Shown here one piece after another: positions 44,221-53,345 of a stretch of DNA of 64,000 nt. The DNA is from JBAXXL01 sp037127915 (GTDB lineage: Bacteria; Bacteroidota; Ignavibacteria; Kapaibacteriales; UBA2268). The translations under genes and the position numbers were made by a program. The notes under the pieces were generated by a model, which ran no database searches, had not been told where the DNA came from, and was given only the letters and a program-made list of their open reading frames with translations. The DNA lies in the NCBI GenBank assembly GCA_037127915.1, contig JBAXXL010000010.1, positions 1 through 64,000 on the forward strand, in the 5' to 3' direction. Each line of letters starts with the position of its first letter. Positions within the stretch are counted from its first letter, which is position 1.

Positions 44221-47200
44221 CTATTTCACGATTACCATTGGTAATGTAGCATTGAAGCCATTAGCTGAAATCATATAGAAATATGTACCGCTTGCTACGT
44301 TTAAGCCTTCGGTATTTACTTCTAATGTATTCATACCTTTGTTTGCAACACCATTAAATAATGTGCTAACTCGGCGGCCTGTTTGGTCAATCAAAGTTAT
44401 GACAGCATTATCTGTTTCAGGCATTTCGAATCTGATTTTTGTACTGCCGGTCGATGGGTTTGGCATACAAGCATATAAAGCATAACCGTTTTCGCTTATT
44501 ACTTCTACACTTCCTGCTTCGTCCCATTTTGTTACAGTCAAGTTAAATACAACTTCAGTGCTAGCACATTCGTTTTCTAAAACGCATTTGTAAACGCCTG
44601 ATTGGTTTTCATTAACTGATTCTAATAAGAGTGTTAATAACTGATTGCCAAGGAATTGATCCCAAACACCTTCTTTAAGTAATTCATCTTTATAATACCA
44701 TTTAATTGTAATAGGTTCTGCACCTGCTAACAAAATCACACTCATTGTAACGTCGTTACCGCGTTTTGTTGTGATATCAGCAAGATCTTTAACAATTCCT
44801 TCAGGAATGATTTTCAATGTTAGGCTACCGGCATTTGAATTTTTCGAAGTTGGTACTTCAGGAATTTCTGCTACACATACGTAATTACCTTGGTCTGCGG
44901 CTTGAACGTCGAAAACTTGTAATTTGTTTGTATATACGCCATTGTATTTAGCATCGTTCATTAAATTAATACCGTCTTTCATCCATTTATAAGTAACTGT
45001 GTAATTCATTGGTGGAATAGCGTTAGCAGTAAATACCACATCAGTACCTGGACAAGGATTCAAATCTTCAGGATTGTCGCGGAATACTATTTCAGGAGTT
45101 TCTGAAATAACAAATGGGTTTGAATAAATAGTTCCGCATTGGCCTACGACTTTCACAAAATAAAAATCACCAGGTTGGCAAATATCAGTAGCTTGTAAAT
45201 TTGTTAGGATTAATTCTGAAGATGCTGTCCCTGCGAAATGGTTGTCATTTTGTAAAGGAATAGAATCGTTTTTAACAGCGTCGAATTTATACCATTGGAA
45301 ATAATCTTGGTAGTATGGAGGAACCAAACCACGATAGTGAACGCGGACGTTAAATGAATAATCATTGCCGACAACAGCATTGACAACTTCTTTAGGTTGT
45401 TCAACAATTGCTGGTGCTGATAGAGCGTAAACAGGAATACCGTCAGTTACTTTCGTTTTAGCGCCTGCACATGATGCTTGGCAAGTATATGTTCCGCTTA
45501 CTGTAAAATCGAAATTATCGAAATTCAGAACGTAAGAATTTTCACCAGGTAGCGGGTCGCCATCTTTAAACCATTGGTATTTTGGTTGTGCGCCTTCCGA
45601 GGTTAAGCCTGCAATAAACAGACTTGCTTCAGGAGCACCTTCGCAATCAATTAATTCTTCGGTAAATGCAAAAATTGTAACTACAGGGAAGATGTTGAAA
45701 GCGCCGACATAATAAGCACCATCTCTAAATTTACCATCTTTGGTATTTTCTTCGTAGATTGCTTGGTAACCGGCAGGCCAGTTTACATTTTTCAATGGTG
45801 TAAAGAATGCTAATGCGTCTATATATTCCACAATGGTTAAGTTGGTATTTGTTTTATATTTTGGATCCACACTTCTTGCGTTTTTATCATAAGGAAGCAT
45901 ATCCGTTGGGTTGGTGTAAGTTGTTCCGGCGATTGTACCTAATTTGCCGGTAGTAGATAGATAGTTATTACCTTCTAAAGCGGCGGCGGTTTTTGTAGTG
46001 ATTGAGAAAGAATTACCTGTTCCTTTGTTAACCAACATATTACGGAAAATTTTATTTGATCCGTTTTCAATTGTCATAGCATCGGCTGAACCCAAAGAAA
46101 GAGTTGAATTATAAGCAACAGTGAAATTACTGTTATCAATTTCCATTGCTTCACCATAACCAATCACTTCGTTTAGCAGAATCATTCCGCTTGAACCGGT
46201 TGCACTAATGCTTTTTAAAGTTACTTTGGAAGTGGCAAGAGCAACGACTACTTTGTTTTTAAGTATTTCAATAGGATAATTGACAATGTTCATACCATAA
46301 CCATTTTCCATAGTTATTGAATTGCCCGACACGATAACTTTTTTTGAACCAAGGGTTGGATTAGAAAGAGCAATACCGCTCGTTGCTGAATTCAAATTTG
46401 TGTTCTGTAACATAATCGTATTATCATTAATTTGTCCGCCTGCAATACTGGTTGCGGAAATACCAATTATTCCTGTACAACCGGTTACAGAATTTCCGTT
46501 AATTATTGCCGGTGAGCTTACAACATCGTCAAGAACTGCTATGCCCGCGGCTTGAGTGTTTATACCCACAAGACCGGAAATGGTATTGTTTGTGATTTCT
46601 GTACCGTTTTGAACAAAAATACCGCCTTGAGATGGTATTGCGCTAGCCGCCATTATATTATCACTTATCACACCATTCGCTATACCTTCAACACGGATTG
46701 CTCGGTTTGAAAACGAATTGAATTTGTTTTCTTTAATCAGCAAGCTTGATGAATTGCGAGTTGCATTTATCAACGACAAACTCAAATAACCATAATTGAA
46801 AGTATTAGTCAAATATTTATGCCTATTCATTTGGCTTGCTTGACAATCAATTAAAGAATTTGTAAATGGAGTTTGAAGGAAATTTGTCAAACCGTTGAAT
46901 GTGTTATTCTCGAAAGTATAGTCGTCTGCATTACCTGTGATTTTAAATATTCTACCGCCGTAACTATAAGGATTGGTTACAGTAAATACCATATTTCTGA
47001 ATGTTATCTTTGGAAGATTATTGATATACCATACATAATTCGAAGCATTTGTTGCCGCTTGAACAGTTACAACTCCAGGAACTGCAGGATCATTTTCAAA
47101 TGTAAAGTTAATATTTCCGTGTTTAAAATTATCCATTGTAAAAGGACCGTCGTAAGTACCAGGTCTAATTCTAACAATAAAGTCACCATCGCCGGAAATA

Positions 47201-48279
47201 CCGGTTGCATTAATCAAATCGGTAACTTCTTTTAGTGTTTTAAAGTCGTAAGCAGTTCCGCCCACATAATAAGTACCCGGTCCAATTGGCATCGATACGA
47301 CTGTAGAAGGAGAAGCGTCATTTAATAAATTCCCGTCATCAACACCGTTTGGTTTATCAGTTGCGGCTACAAGGATATAAGATGTTGAAATACCTTTAGA
47401 TTTAAAATTATATGTTCCTACCGTTACTTCAACCGAAGCTCCGCCTGCTAAATTTCCGCTCCATTTATATGCCGTTTGTGGAACGCCGTCAACAGACCAA
47501 TTGATAGTACAAGAAGTGATTGCGGCAGTTTCATAATTTTTAAGCATAACTTTAACAGGTTGAACACCTGCTGAAAGAGGTGTTGTTGGTGATGTGATAG
47601 AGCTAATGCCGATATCGTAAGGTGCTTTGATATTTATTGCATAGTCTCTTGCTTCACCATATTGCGCGGAACAACATGTTAGTGTAGAGAAACTCATTCC
47701 GTAAAATTCACTCGATACGCGTAGTCTTGTTAAACCGAATTTAGCGGTTGAAGGGATCGTTACAGTGAATGTTCCACCGGCTTGCGATCCGGTATTGTCA
47801 AAAAGACCTACTCTTTCTGATTCTTCGAATTCACCATTTTGGTCTAAATCAATATAAACATAATAATCCATAGGATTTTGGGTAGATGGAAGTACGTATT
47901 CCGGTAAGACGCTTGAAGCGTCGTAAGAAACCGAAGGTGAACCACCATAAACTCTCATATCATAAGATTTATTCTTTTCTGCCTGGATTACAGTATTGTT
48001 TGAACTTACATCCCTATATCCATAAATACCACTAACATAAGCACCTGAATAGGGTACCTGCCCATACATAAGAGAACCGTCAGCATTACGCGGACCGTCC
48101 CATTTTTGTATAACAACTGAATTAAATTCCACCATATTAATGAACATTCTATAGCCTTCATTTTGGCTGGCTATTTTTGGAACACAGTAGGCTTGCGCAC
48201 CAACGCTCCCGAATAACATAAGAACATACGCAACAATTATTGCTTTGAATCCTATGCTACACATTAAAGACCTTTTCAT
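44221..48279 (-). CDS. Giant secreted GEVED/beta-helix/Ig-like protein with T9SS sorting domain, copy A
   Basis: 1352 residues. After the signal peptide (about 1-31) come a GEVED domain (about 125-215; YVYIDLDQNGEFEESERVG), a CARDB-like beta domain (220-330; INWSVDGVPQTAYKWSG), a right-handed parallel beta-helix (about 340-820) with repeated NxxxG turns such as ISDNIM, ITNNTISG and INDNTIM, three to four Ig-like modules (about 880-1260) with paired cysteines (GTYTCQASC, GNYVCVAEI, GVYKCVLEN), and a sorting domain from CMPNPSTGS to LPMVIVK. Beta-helix domains may bind or cleave polysaccharide; no catalytic residues can be assigned. A surface adhesin or glycan-interacting protein is likely. Confidence 0.87.
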   Translation of the reverse strand: MKRSLMCSIGFKAIIVAYVLMLFGSVGAQAYCVPKIASQNEGYRMFINMVEFNSVVIQKWDGPRNADGSLMYGQVPYSGAYVSGIYGYRDVSSNNTVIQAEKNKSYDMRVYGGSPSVSYDASSVLPEYVLPSTQNPMDYYVYIDLDQNGEFEESERVGLFDNTGSQAGGTFTVTIPSTAKFGLTRLRVSSEFYGMSFSTLTCCSAQYGEARDYAINIKAPYDIGISSITSPTTPLSAGVQPVKVMLKNYETAAITSCTINWSVDGVPQTAYKWSGNLAGGASVEVTVGTYNFKSKGISTSYILVAATDKPNGVDDGNLLNDASPSTVVSMPIGPGTYYVGGTAYDFKTLKEVTDLINATGISGDGDFIVRIRPGTYDGPFTMDNFKHGNINFTFENDPAVPGVVTVQAATNASNYVWYINNLPKITFRNMVFTVTNPYSYGGRIFKITGNADDYTFENNTFNGLTNFLQTPFTNSLIDCQASQMNRHKYLTNTFNYGYLSLSLINATRNSSSLLIKENKFNSFSNRAIRVEGIANGVISDNIMAASAIPSQGGIFVQNGTEITNNTISGLVGINTQAAGIAVLDDVVSSPAIINGNSVTGCTGIIGISATSIAGGQINDNTIMLQNTNLNSATSGIALSNPTLGSKKVIVSGNSITMENGYGMNIVNYPIEILKNKVVVALATSKVTLKSISATGSSGMILLNEVIGYGEAMEIDNSNFTVAYNSTLSLGSADAMTIENGSNKIFRNMLVNKGTGNSFSITTKTAAALEGNNYLSTTGKLGTIAGTTYTNPTDMLPYDKNARSVDPKYKTNTNLTIVEYIDALAFFTPLKNVNWPAGYQAIYEENTKDGKFRDGAYYVGAFNIFPVVTIFAFTEELIDCEGAPEASLFIAGLTSEGAQPKYQWFKDGDPLPGENSYVLNFDNFDFTVSGTYTCQASCAGAKTKVTDGIPVYALSAPAIVEQPKEVVNAVVGNDYSFNVRVHYRGLVPPYYQDYFQWYKFDAVKNDSIPLQNDNHFAGTASSELILTNLQATDICQPGDFYFVKVVGQCGTIYSNPFVISETPEIVFRDNPEDLNPCPGTDVVFTANAIPPMNYTVTYKWMKDGINLMNDAKYNGVYTNKLQVFDVQAADQGNYVCVAEIPEVPTSKNSNAGSLTLKIIPEGIVKDLADITTKRGNDVTMSVILLAGAEPITIKWYYKDELLKEGVWDQFLGNQLLTLLLESVNENQSGVYKCVLENECASTEVVFNLTVTKWDEAGSVEVISENGYALYACMPNPSTGSTKIRFEMPETDNAVITLIDQTGRRVSTLFNGVANKGMNTLEVNTEGLNVASGTYFYMISANGFNATLPMVIVK

Positions 48280-48328
48280 AATAAATTTCCCAAAAATTAA
48301 AAAAATATTTTTTTATTTTGTATCGAAG

Positions 48329-48360
48329 TAAAATTAAACTTTTTACTTGTAATAACCAAA
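48329..48360 (-). promoter_or_regulatory. Promoter of GEVED/Ig-like copy A
   Basis: On the minus strand TTTG (48360-48357), 20 bp, then TAATTTTA (48336-48329), one base from TAnnTTTG. The spacer GTTATTACAAGTAAAA is shared with the copy B promoter at 52972-53003. Confidence 0.6.
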
Positions 48361-48830
48361 AATATTTCGTATAATTAAAATAAAATAATAATATGGCAAT
48401 TTATTAATTAAACAATAATAAATATATTTTTTGCTTATTGTAACTGTCGAAAATCGAAAGGTGAAAACCAAAGGAAAAATTAGCCGGCAATATTGTCTGA
48501 ATCATGATACCAGAGATGTAGTTGAAAATGAGAAAGAATAGAGACCTCACCCCAACCCTCTCCTAAAAGGAGAGGTAGAAAGAACATCATATATATCAAT
48601 GTCTTGTCATAACCGCGGAAGCGGTTATCCATCTTCAGGTAGTTGAAAATTAAAATTGAGAGGAAGCACGCGGGCTTGCGGAAGCATTCGGGCTTGCCCG
48701 CGTGAAATTAACGCAATTCTTCATTGGGGCAAGCCCCAAAGCTTCCAATATCATTGGAAAGTGTACCGTAAATATATAAAAAAATCAACCCCAGATTTAA
48801 CTAAGGTTGATATATATAATAAATTAAATG

Positions 48831-48855
48831 TGAGACGGGTCTGAGACCCGTCTCA
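48831..48855 (-). terminator. Terminator-like hairpin after GEVED/Ig-like copy B
   Basis: Perfect 10-bp stem TGAGACGGGT/ACCCGTCTCA with a 5-nt loop, 14 bp after the stop. The T tract on the minus strand is poor (CATTTAATTTATT), so strength is uncertain. Confidence 0.55.
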
Positions 48856-48868
48856 ACTAATCTTATTG

Positions 48869-51800
48869 TTATTTTATTATTACCATTGGTAATGATGCAT
48901 TAAAGCCATTAGCTGAAATCATATAGAAATATGTACCGCTTGCTACGTTTAAGCTTTCGGTATTCACATCTAATATATTCATACCTTTGTTTGCAACACC
49001 ATTAAATAATGTGCTAACTCGGCGGCCTGTTTGGTCAATCAAAGTTATGACAGCATTATCTGTTTCAGGCATTTCGAATCTGATTTTTGTACTGCCGGTC
49101 GATGGGTTTGGCATACAAGCATATAAAGCATAACCGTTTTCGCTTATTACTTCTACACTTCCTGCTTCGTCCCATTTTGTTACAGTCAAGTTAAATACAA
49201 CTTCAGTGCTAGCACATTCGTTTTCTAAAACGCATTTGTAAACGCCTGATTGGTTTTCATTAACTGATTCTAATAAGAGTGTTAATAACTGATTGCCAAG
49301 GAATTGATCCCAAACACCTTCTTTAAGTAATTCATCTTTATAATACCATTTAATTGTAATAGGTTCTGCACCTGCTAACAAAATCACACTCATTGTAACG
49401 TCGTTACCGCGTTTTGTTGTGATATCAGCAAGATCTTTAACAATTCCTTCAGGAATGATTTTCAATGTTAGGCTACCGGCATTTGAATTTTTCGAAGTTG
49501 GTACTTCAGGAATTTCTGCTACACATACGTAATTACCTTGGTCTGCGGCTTGAACGTCGAAAACTTGTAATTTGTTTGTATATACGCCATTGTATTTAGC
49601 ATCGTTCATTAAATTAATACCGTCTTTCATCCATTTATAAGTTACTGTGTAATTCATTGGTGGAATAGCATTGGCTGTAAATACTACATCTGTTCCAGGA
49701 CAAGGGTTTAAGTTTTCAGGATTGTCGCGGAATACAACTTCAGGAGTTTCTGAAATTACAAATGGATTTGAATATACAGTTCCGCATTGGCCTACGACTT
49801 TCATGAAATAAAAATCACCAGGTTGGCAAATATCTGAGGCTTGCAAGTTTGTAAGGATTAATTCTGAAGATTTTGCACCTGCAAAATGATCGTCATTTTG
49901 TAAAGGAATAGAATCGTTTTTAACAGCGTCGAATTTGTACCATTGGAAATAGTCTTGGTAGTAAGGAGGAACCAAACCACGATAGTGAACGCGAACGTTA
50001 AATGAATAATCATTACCTACTACAGCATTAACAACTTCTTTTGGTTGTTCAACAATTGCAGGAGCTGATAAAGCGTAAACAGGAATACCATCGGTTACTT
50101 TTGTTTTAGCGCCTGCACACGATGCTTGGCAAGTATATGTTCCGCTTACCGTATAATCGAAATTATCGAAATTCAACATGTAAGAATTTTCACCAGGTAG
50201 CGGGTCACCGTCTTTAAACCATTGGTATTTTGGTGATGCGCCTTCCGAGGTTAAACCTGCAATAAACAGACTTGCTTCAGGAGCACCTTCGCAATCAATT
50301 AATTCTTCGGTGAATGCAAAAATTGTAACTACAGGGAAAATGTTAAAAGCTCCAACATAATAAGCACCATCTCTGAATTTACCGTCTTTAGTATTTTCTT
50401 CATAGATTGCTTGATAACCTGCTGGCCAGTTTACATTTTTCAAAGGTGTAAAGAATGCTAAATCTTCAATATACTCTACTATTAGTAAGTTGGTATTTGT
50501 TTTGTATTTTGGATCAGCGCTTCTTGCGTATTTATCAAACGGAAGCATATCCGTTGGGTTTGTGTAAGGTGTTCCGGCGATTTTGCCTAATGTACCTGTT
50601 GTACAGTAATAATTGTTTCCTTCTAATACGGCTGAATTTGCAGAAGTAATTGAGAATGAATTACCTGTTCCCTGATTAACTAACATATTACGGAAAATTT
50701 TATTACTTCCCTTATCTATTGTCATAACTTCAGATGAACCCAATGAAAGAGTCGAGTTATAAGCAACTGTAAAATTACTGTTATTCAGTTCCATTGCTTG
50801 GCCATAACCAATAACTTCGTTTAGCAACATCATTCCGTTTGAACCGGTTGCGCTAATGCTTTTTAATGTTACTTTTGAAGAAGCATTCGAAACAACTATT
50901 TTGTTTTTCAAAACTTCGACAGGATAATTAACTACATTCAGACCATAACCATTTTCCATAGTTATATAATTTTCTGACAATGTAACCTGTTTTGTTCCAA
51001 GTGCGGTATTTGAAAGTGTAATACCGTTTGTAGCTGTATTTAGGTTAGCGTTCTGCAAAATGATTGAGTTGTTCGATATTGTTCCGCCTGCGATTGCGTT
51101 TGCTGAAATACCGCTAATACCGGTACTGCCTGTGATGCTGTTGCCTGTAATAATTGCAGGAGAGCTTACTAAATTGTCATCGACCAAGATACCTGCCGCT
51201 AAAGTGTTCACACCAACTATACCGGAAATGTTATTGTTTGTGATTTCGGTTCCATTTTGTACATATATACCGCCTGAAGAAGGTATTCCGCTAGCTGTTA
51301 ATAAGTTGTCACTTATTACACCATTCGCTATACCTTCCACACGGATTGCTCTGTTTGAAAACGAATAAAATTTGTTTTCTTTTATCAGCAAGCCTGAGGA
51401 ATTGCGTGTAGAATTTATTAATGACAAACTCAAATATCCATAATTGAATACATTTGTCAGATATTTATGATTGTTCATCGGGCTGGCTTGACAATCAATC
51501 AAAGAATATGTAAATGGAGTTTGAAGGAAATTTGTCAAACCATTAAACGTGTTCTTCTCGAAAGTATAGTTGTCAGCATTGCCGCGAATCATGAAAATTC
51601 TGCCGCCGTAGCTGTATGGGTTGGTAACTGTGAATGTTAAATTTCTGAAAGTTACATTCGGCATATTATTGAGATACCATACATAATTAGAAGAATTTGT
51701 CGCCGCTTGAATAGTGACTAAACCCGGCATATCTGGGTCGCTTTCAAATACAAAATTAATATTTCCTTTTTTGAAATTATCCATAGTAAATGGACCGTCA

Positions 51801-52921
51801 TAAGTACCAGGTCTCATTCTTAAAACAAAGTCACCATCGCCCATAATGCCTGTGGAATTGATCAAATCTGTAGCTTCTTTCAAAGTTTTAAAGTCATAAG
51901 CTACAGTACCGCCCACATAGTATATACCAGGTCCTATAGGCATAGAAACAGTGGTCAAAGGTGAAGAGTCGTTATACAAATTGCCGTCCGACTCACCGTT
52001 AGGACTGTCAGTGGCGGCTAAGATTGTATAGGCCGAGGTTGTACCTTTCTTTTTAAAATCATAAGTTCCTAAAGTAACTTCTACCGAACTGCCGCCGCCT
52101 AAATAACCTTTCCATTTTAAGGCAGTCTGAGGTTTACCGTCGATAGCCCAATTAATAGAACAGGAAGTAACCGGTTCTTTTGCATAATTTACTAAAATCG
52201 CTTTAACCGGTTGAACACCTGCCGAAAGTGGTGTAGTAGGCGATGTGATTTGGCTGATTCCAATGTCAAATCCGGCTTTTATTTCGATAATATAATCTTT
52301 TGCTTCGCCGTAATATGAATTACATGCGTCAAACGGTCCCCAATTTCCATTGTTGCCATAATAATCGCAAACGATGCGCATTGTAGTTTGACCGCTTTGC
52401 GCATCACTCGGAATTGAAATTTGGAATTTTCCAAAACAATCCTGACCTTGGCTATCAAATTGACCGGCTAATTCGGATTTCTCATCAAATTCACCGTCTT
52501 GGTTAAAGTCAACATAGACTTTGAAATCCTGTGGATAGTTACATGAGTACATAGCATATTCATCGATTGTATTATTATAATCTTCGTATAATTCATAAGC
52601 ACCTCCGTAAACTTCCATAGTGAAATCTTTGCCCTTCTCGGCATACATTATATTGTTATTCCAATCTACATCTTTATAACCATAAAAATTAGGTGAATTA
52701 TAGTAATATAAATTACCATATTCATCGCGTGGGAAATCCCATCTCTGAATAACCTCACCTTCGAATTTGACAAGATTGATAGCCATGTTATAACTATAGC
52801 TCCAACCATAGTAAGTATAGAAATAGCAGTACGATTTAGCACCGACGCTTGCGAACAACATAAGAACAAATGCAACAATTATTGCCTTGAATCCTATGTT
52901 ACTTAATAAAGGTTTTTTCAT
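48869..52921 (-). CDS. Giant secreted GEVED/beta-helix/Ig-like protein with T9SS sorting domain, copy B
   Basis: 1350 residues from the ATG at 52921, which has GGAAG upstream and starts the signal peptide MKKPLLSNIGFKAIIVAF; the longer frame to 53002 would run into the promoter. Domain order is as in copy A: GEVED (VYVDFNQDGEFDEKSELAG), CARDB-like domain, beta-helix, Ig-like modules, sorting domain. The GEVED part differs strongly from copy A, the beta-helix moderately, and the Ig-like and sorting parts hardly at all; 48976-49642 is base-for-base the same as 44328-44994 as far as I can compare. The divergent end faces outward and presumably sets ligand choice, while the stalk and anchor are kept uniform by conversion. 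Confidence 0.87.
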   Translation of the reverse strand: MKKPLLSNIGFKAIIVAFVLMLFASVGAKSYCYFYTYYGWSYSYNMAINLVKFEGEVIQRWDFPRDEYGNLYYYNSPNFYGYKDVDWNNNIMYAEKGKDFTMEVYGGAYELYEDYNNTIDEYAMYSCNYPQDFKVYVDFNQDGEFDEKSELAGQFDSQGQDCFGKFQISIPSDAQSGQTTMRIVCDYYGNNGNWGPFDACNSYYGEAKDYIIEIKAGFDIGISQITSPTTPLSAGVQPVKAILVNYAKEPVTSCSINWAIDGKPQTALKWKGYLGGGSSVEVTLGTYDFKKKGTTSAYTILAATDSPNGESDGNLYNDSSPLTTVSMPIGPGIYYVGGTVAYDFKTLKEATDLINSTGIMGDGDFVLRMRPGTYDGPFTMDNFKKGNINFVFESDPDMPGLVTIQAATNSSNYVWYLNNMPNVTFRNLTFTVTNPYSYGGRIFMIRGNADNYTFEKNTFNGLTNFLQTPFTYSLIDCQASPMNNHKYLTNVFNYGYLSLSLINSTRNSSGLLIKENKFYSFSNRAIRVEGIANGVISDNLLTASGIPSSGGIYVQNGTEITNNNISGIVGVNTLAAGILVDDNLVSSPAIITGNSITGSTGISGISANAIAGGTISNNSIILQNANLNTATNGITLSNTALGTKQVTLSENYITMENGYGLNVVNYPVEVLKNKIVVSNASSKVTLKSISATGSNGMMLLNEVIGYGQAMELNNSNFTVAYNSTLSLGSSEVMTIDKGSNKIFRNMLVNQGTGNSFSITSANSAVLEGNNYYCTTGTLGKIAGTPYTNPTDMLPFDKYARSADPKYKTNTNLLIVEYIEDLAFFTPLKNVNWPAGYQAIYEENTKDGKFRDGAYYVGAFNIFPVVTIFAFTEELIDCEGAPEASLFIAGLTSEGASPKYQWFKDGDPLPGENSYMLNFDNFDYTVSGTYTCQASCAGAKTKVTDGIPVYALSAPAIVEQPKEVVNAVVGNDYSFNVRVHYRGLVPPYYQDYFQWYKFDAVKNDSIPLQNDDHFAGAKSSELILTNLQASDICQPGDFYFMKVVGQCGTVYSNPFVISETPEVVFRDNPENLNPCPGTDVVFTANAIPPMNYTVTYKWMKDGINLMNDAKYNGVYTNKLQVFDVQAADQGNYVCVAEIPEVPTSKNSNAGSLTLKIIPEGIVKDLADITTKRGNDVTMSVILLAGAEPITIKWYYKDELLKEGVWDQFLGNQLLTLLLESVNENQSGVYKCVLENECASTEVVFNLTVTKWDEAGSVEVISENGYALYACMPNPSTGSTKIRFEMPETDNAVITLIDQTGRRVSTLFNGVANKGMNILDVNTESLNVASGTYFYMISANGFNASLPMVIIK

Positions 52922-52971
52922 TACAAACTTCCAAAAAATTAAAAAATTATTTTTTATATTATATTTCACCG

Positions 52972-53003
52972 TAAAATTAACCATTTTACTTGTAATAACC
53001 AAA
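52972..53003 (-). promoter_or_regulatory. Promoter of GEVED/Ig-like copy B
   Basis: On the minus strand TTTG (53003-53000), 20 bp, then TAATTTTA (52979-52972). The spacer GTTATTACAAGTAAAA is shared with the paralog's promoter. The leader to the ATG is about 45 nt. Confidence 0.6.
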
Positions 53004-53272
53004 AATTTTATTAAGAATTATTAAGTGAAAAACAAATAATTATAATTTTTGTTTATAACAGAAGTAACACTAAGCAGAATGTATATCAATACATACAAGA
53101 TAATATTGAATCCACAGTTTTATTGTTAGATATTTAATATTTTTTAATTTGTTAATGTTTAATGCGAATTTGAATTGATGGAAAATCTATCAAATATATT
53201 GTGTATTATGAAAATATATTTATAATATTAAAAATTATTAAATAAAAAACTTTTTTATTAAAAAAAATATGT

Positions 53273-53280
53273 TATATTTG
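53273..53280 (+). promoter_or_regulatory. Candidate -7 box for the GLUG-repeat gene
   Basis: TATATTTG matches TAnnTTTG; the upstream region offers only TTTT at 53251-53254. The ATG is 66 bp downstream, with AAGGAG at 53329-53334. Confidence 0.45.
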
Positions 53281-53345
53281 AAATGCTTCTTCGAAGAGCA
53301 AATAAAAATTCATTTAATTAAATAATTTAAGGAGTAATATAAGCT

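Larger units (their letters stand above)
48280..48868. repeat. Intergenic repeat block E
   Basis: No gene. The left end is the promoter region of copy A. Then follow GTTGAAAATGAGAAAGAATAG, CCTCTCC TAAAA GGAGAGG (48557-48575), ATAACCGCGGAAGCGGTTAT (48609-48628), a CACGCGGGC/GCCCGCGTG inverted repeat (48667-48704) and TTGGGGCAAGCCCCAA (48723 on). The first three also occur in block D. A hairpin at 48831-48855 ends the block. Confidence 0.75.
52922..53345. other. Divergent promoter region
   Basis: Lies between divergent genes. It contains the copy B promoter on the minus strand and a TATATTTG box for the GLUG gene on the plus strand. The middle is AT-rich without repeats or frames. Confidence 0.6.
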
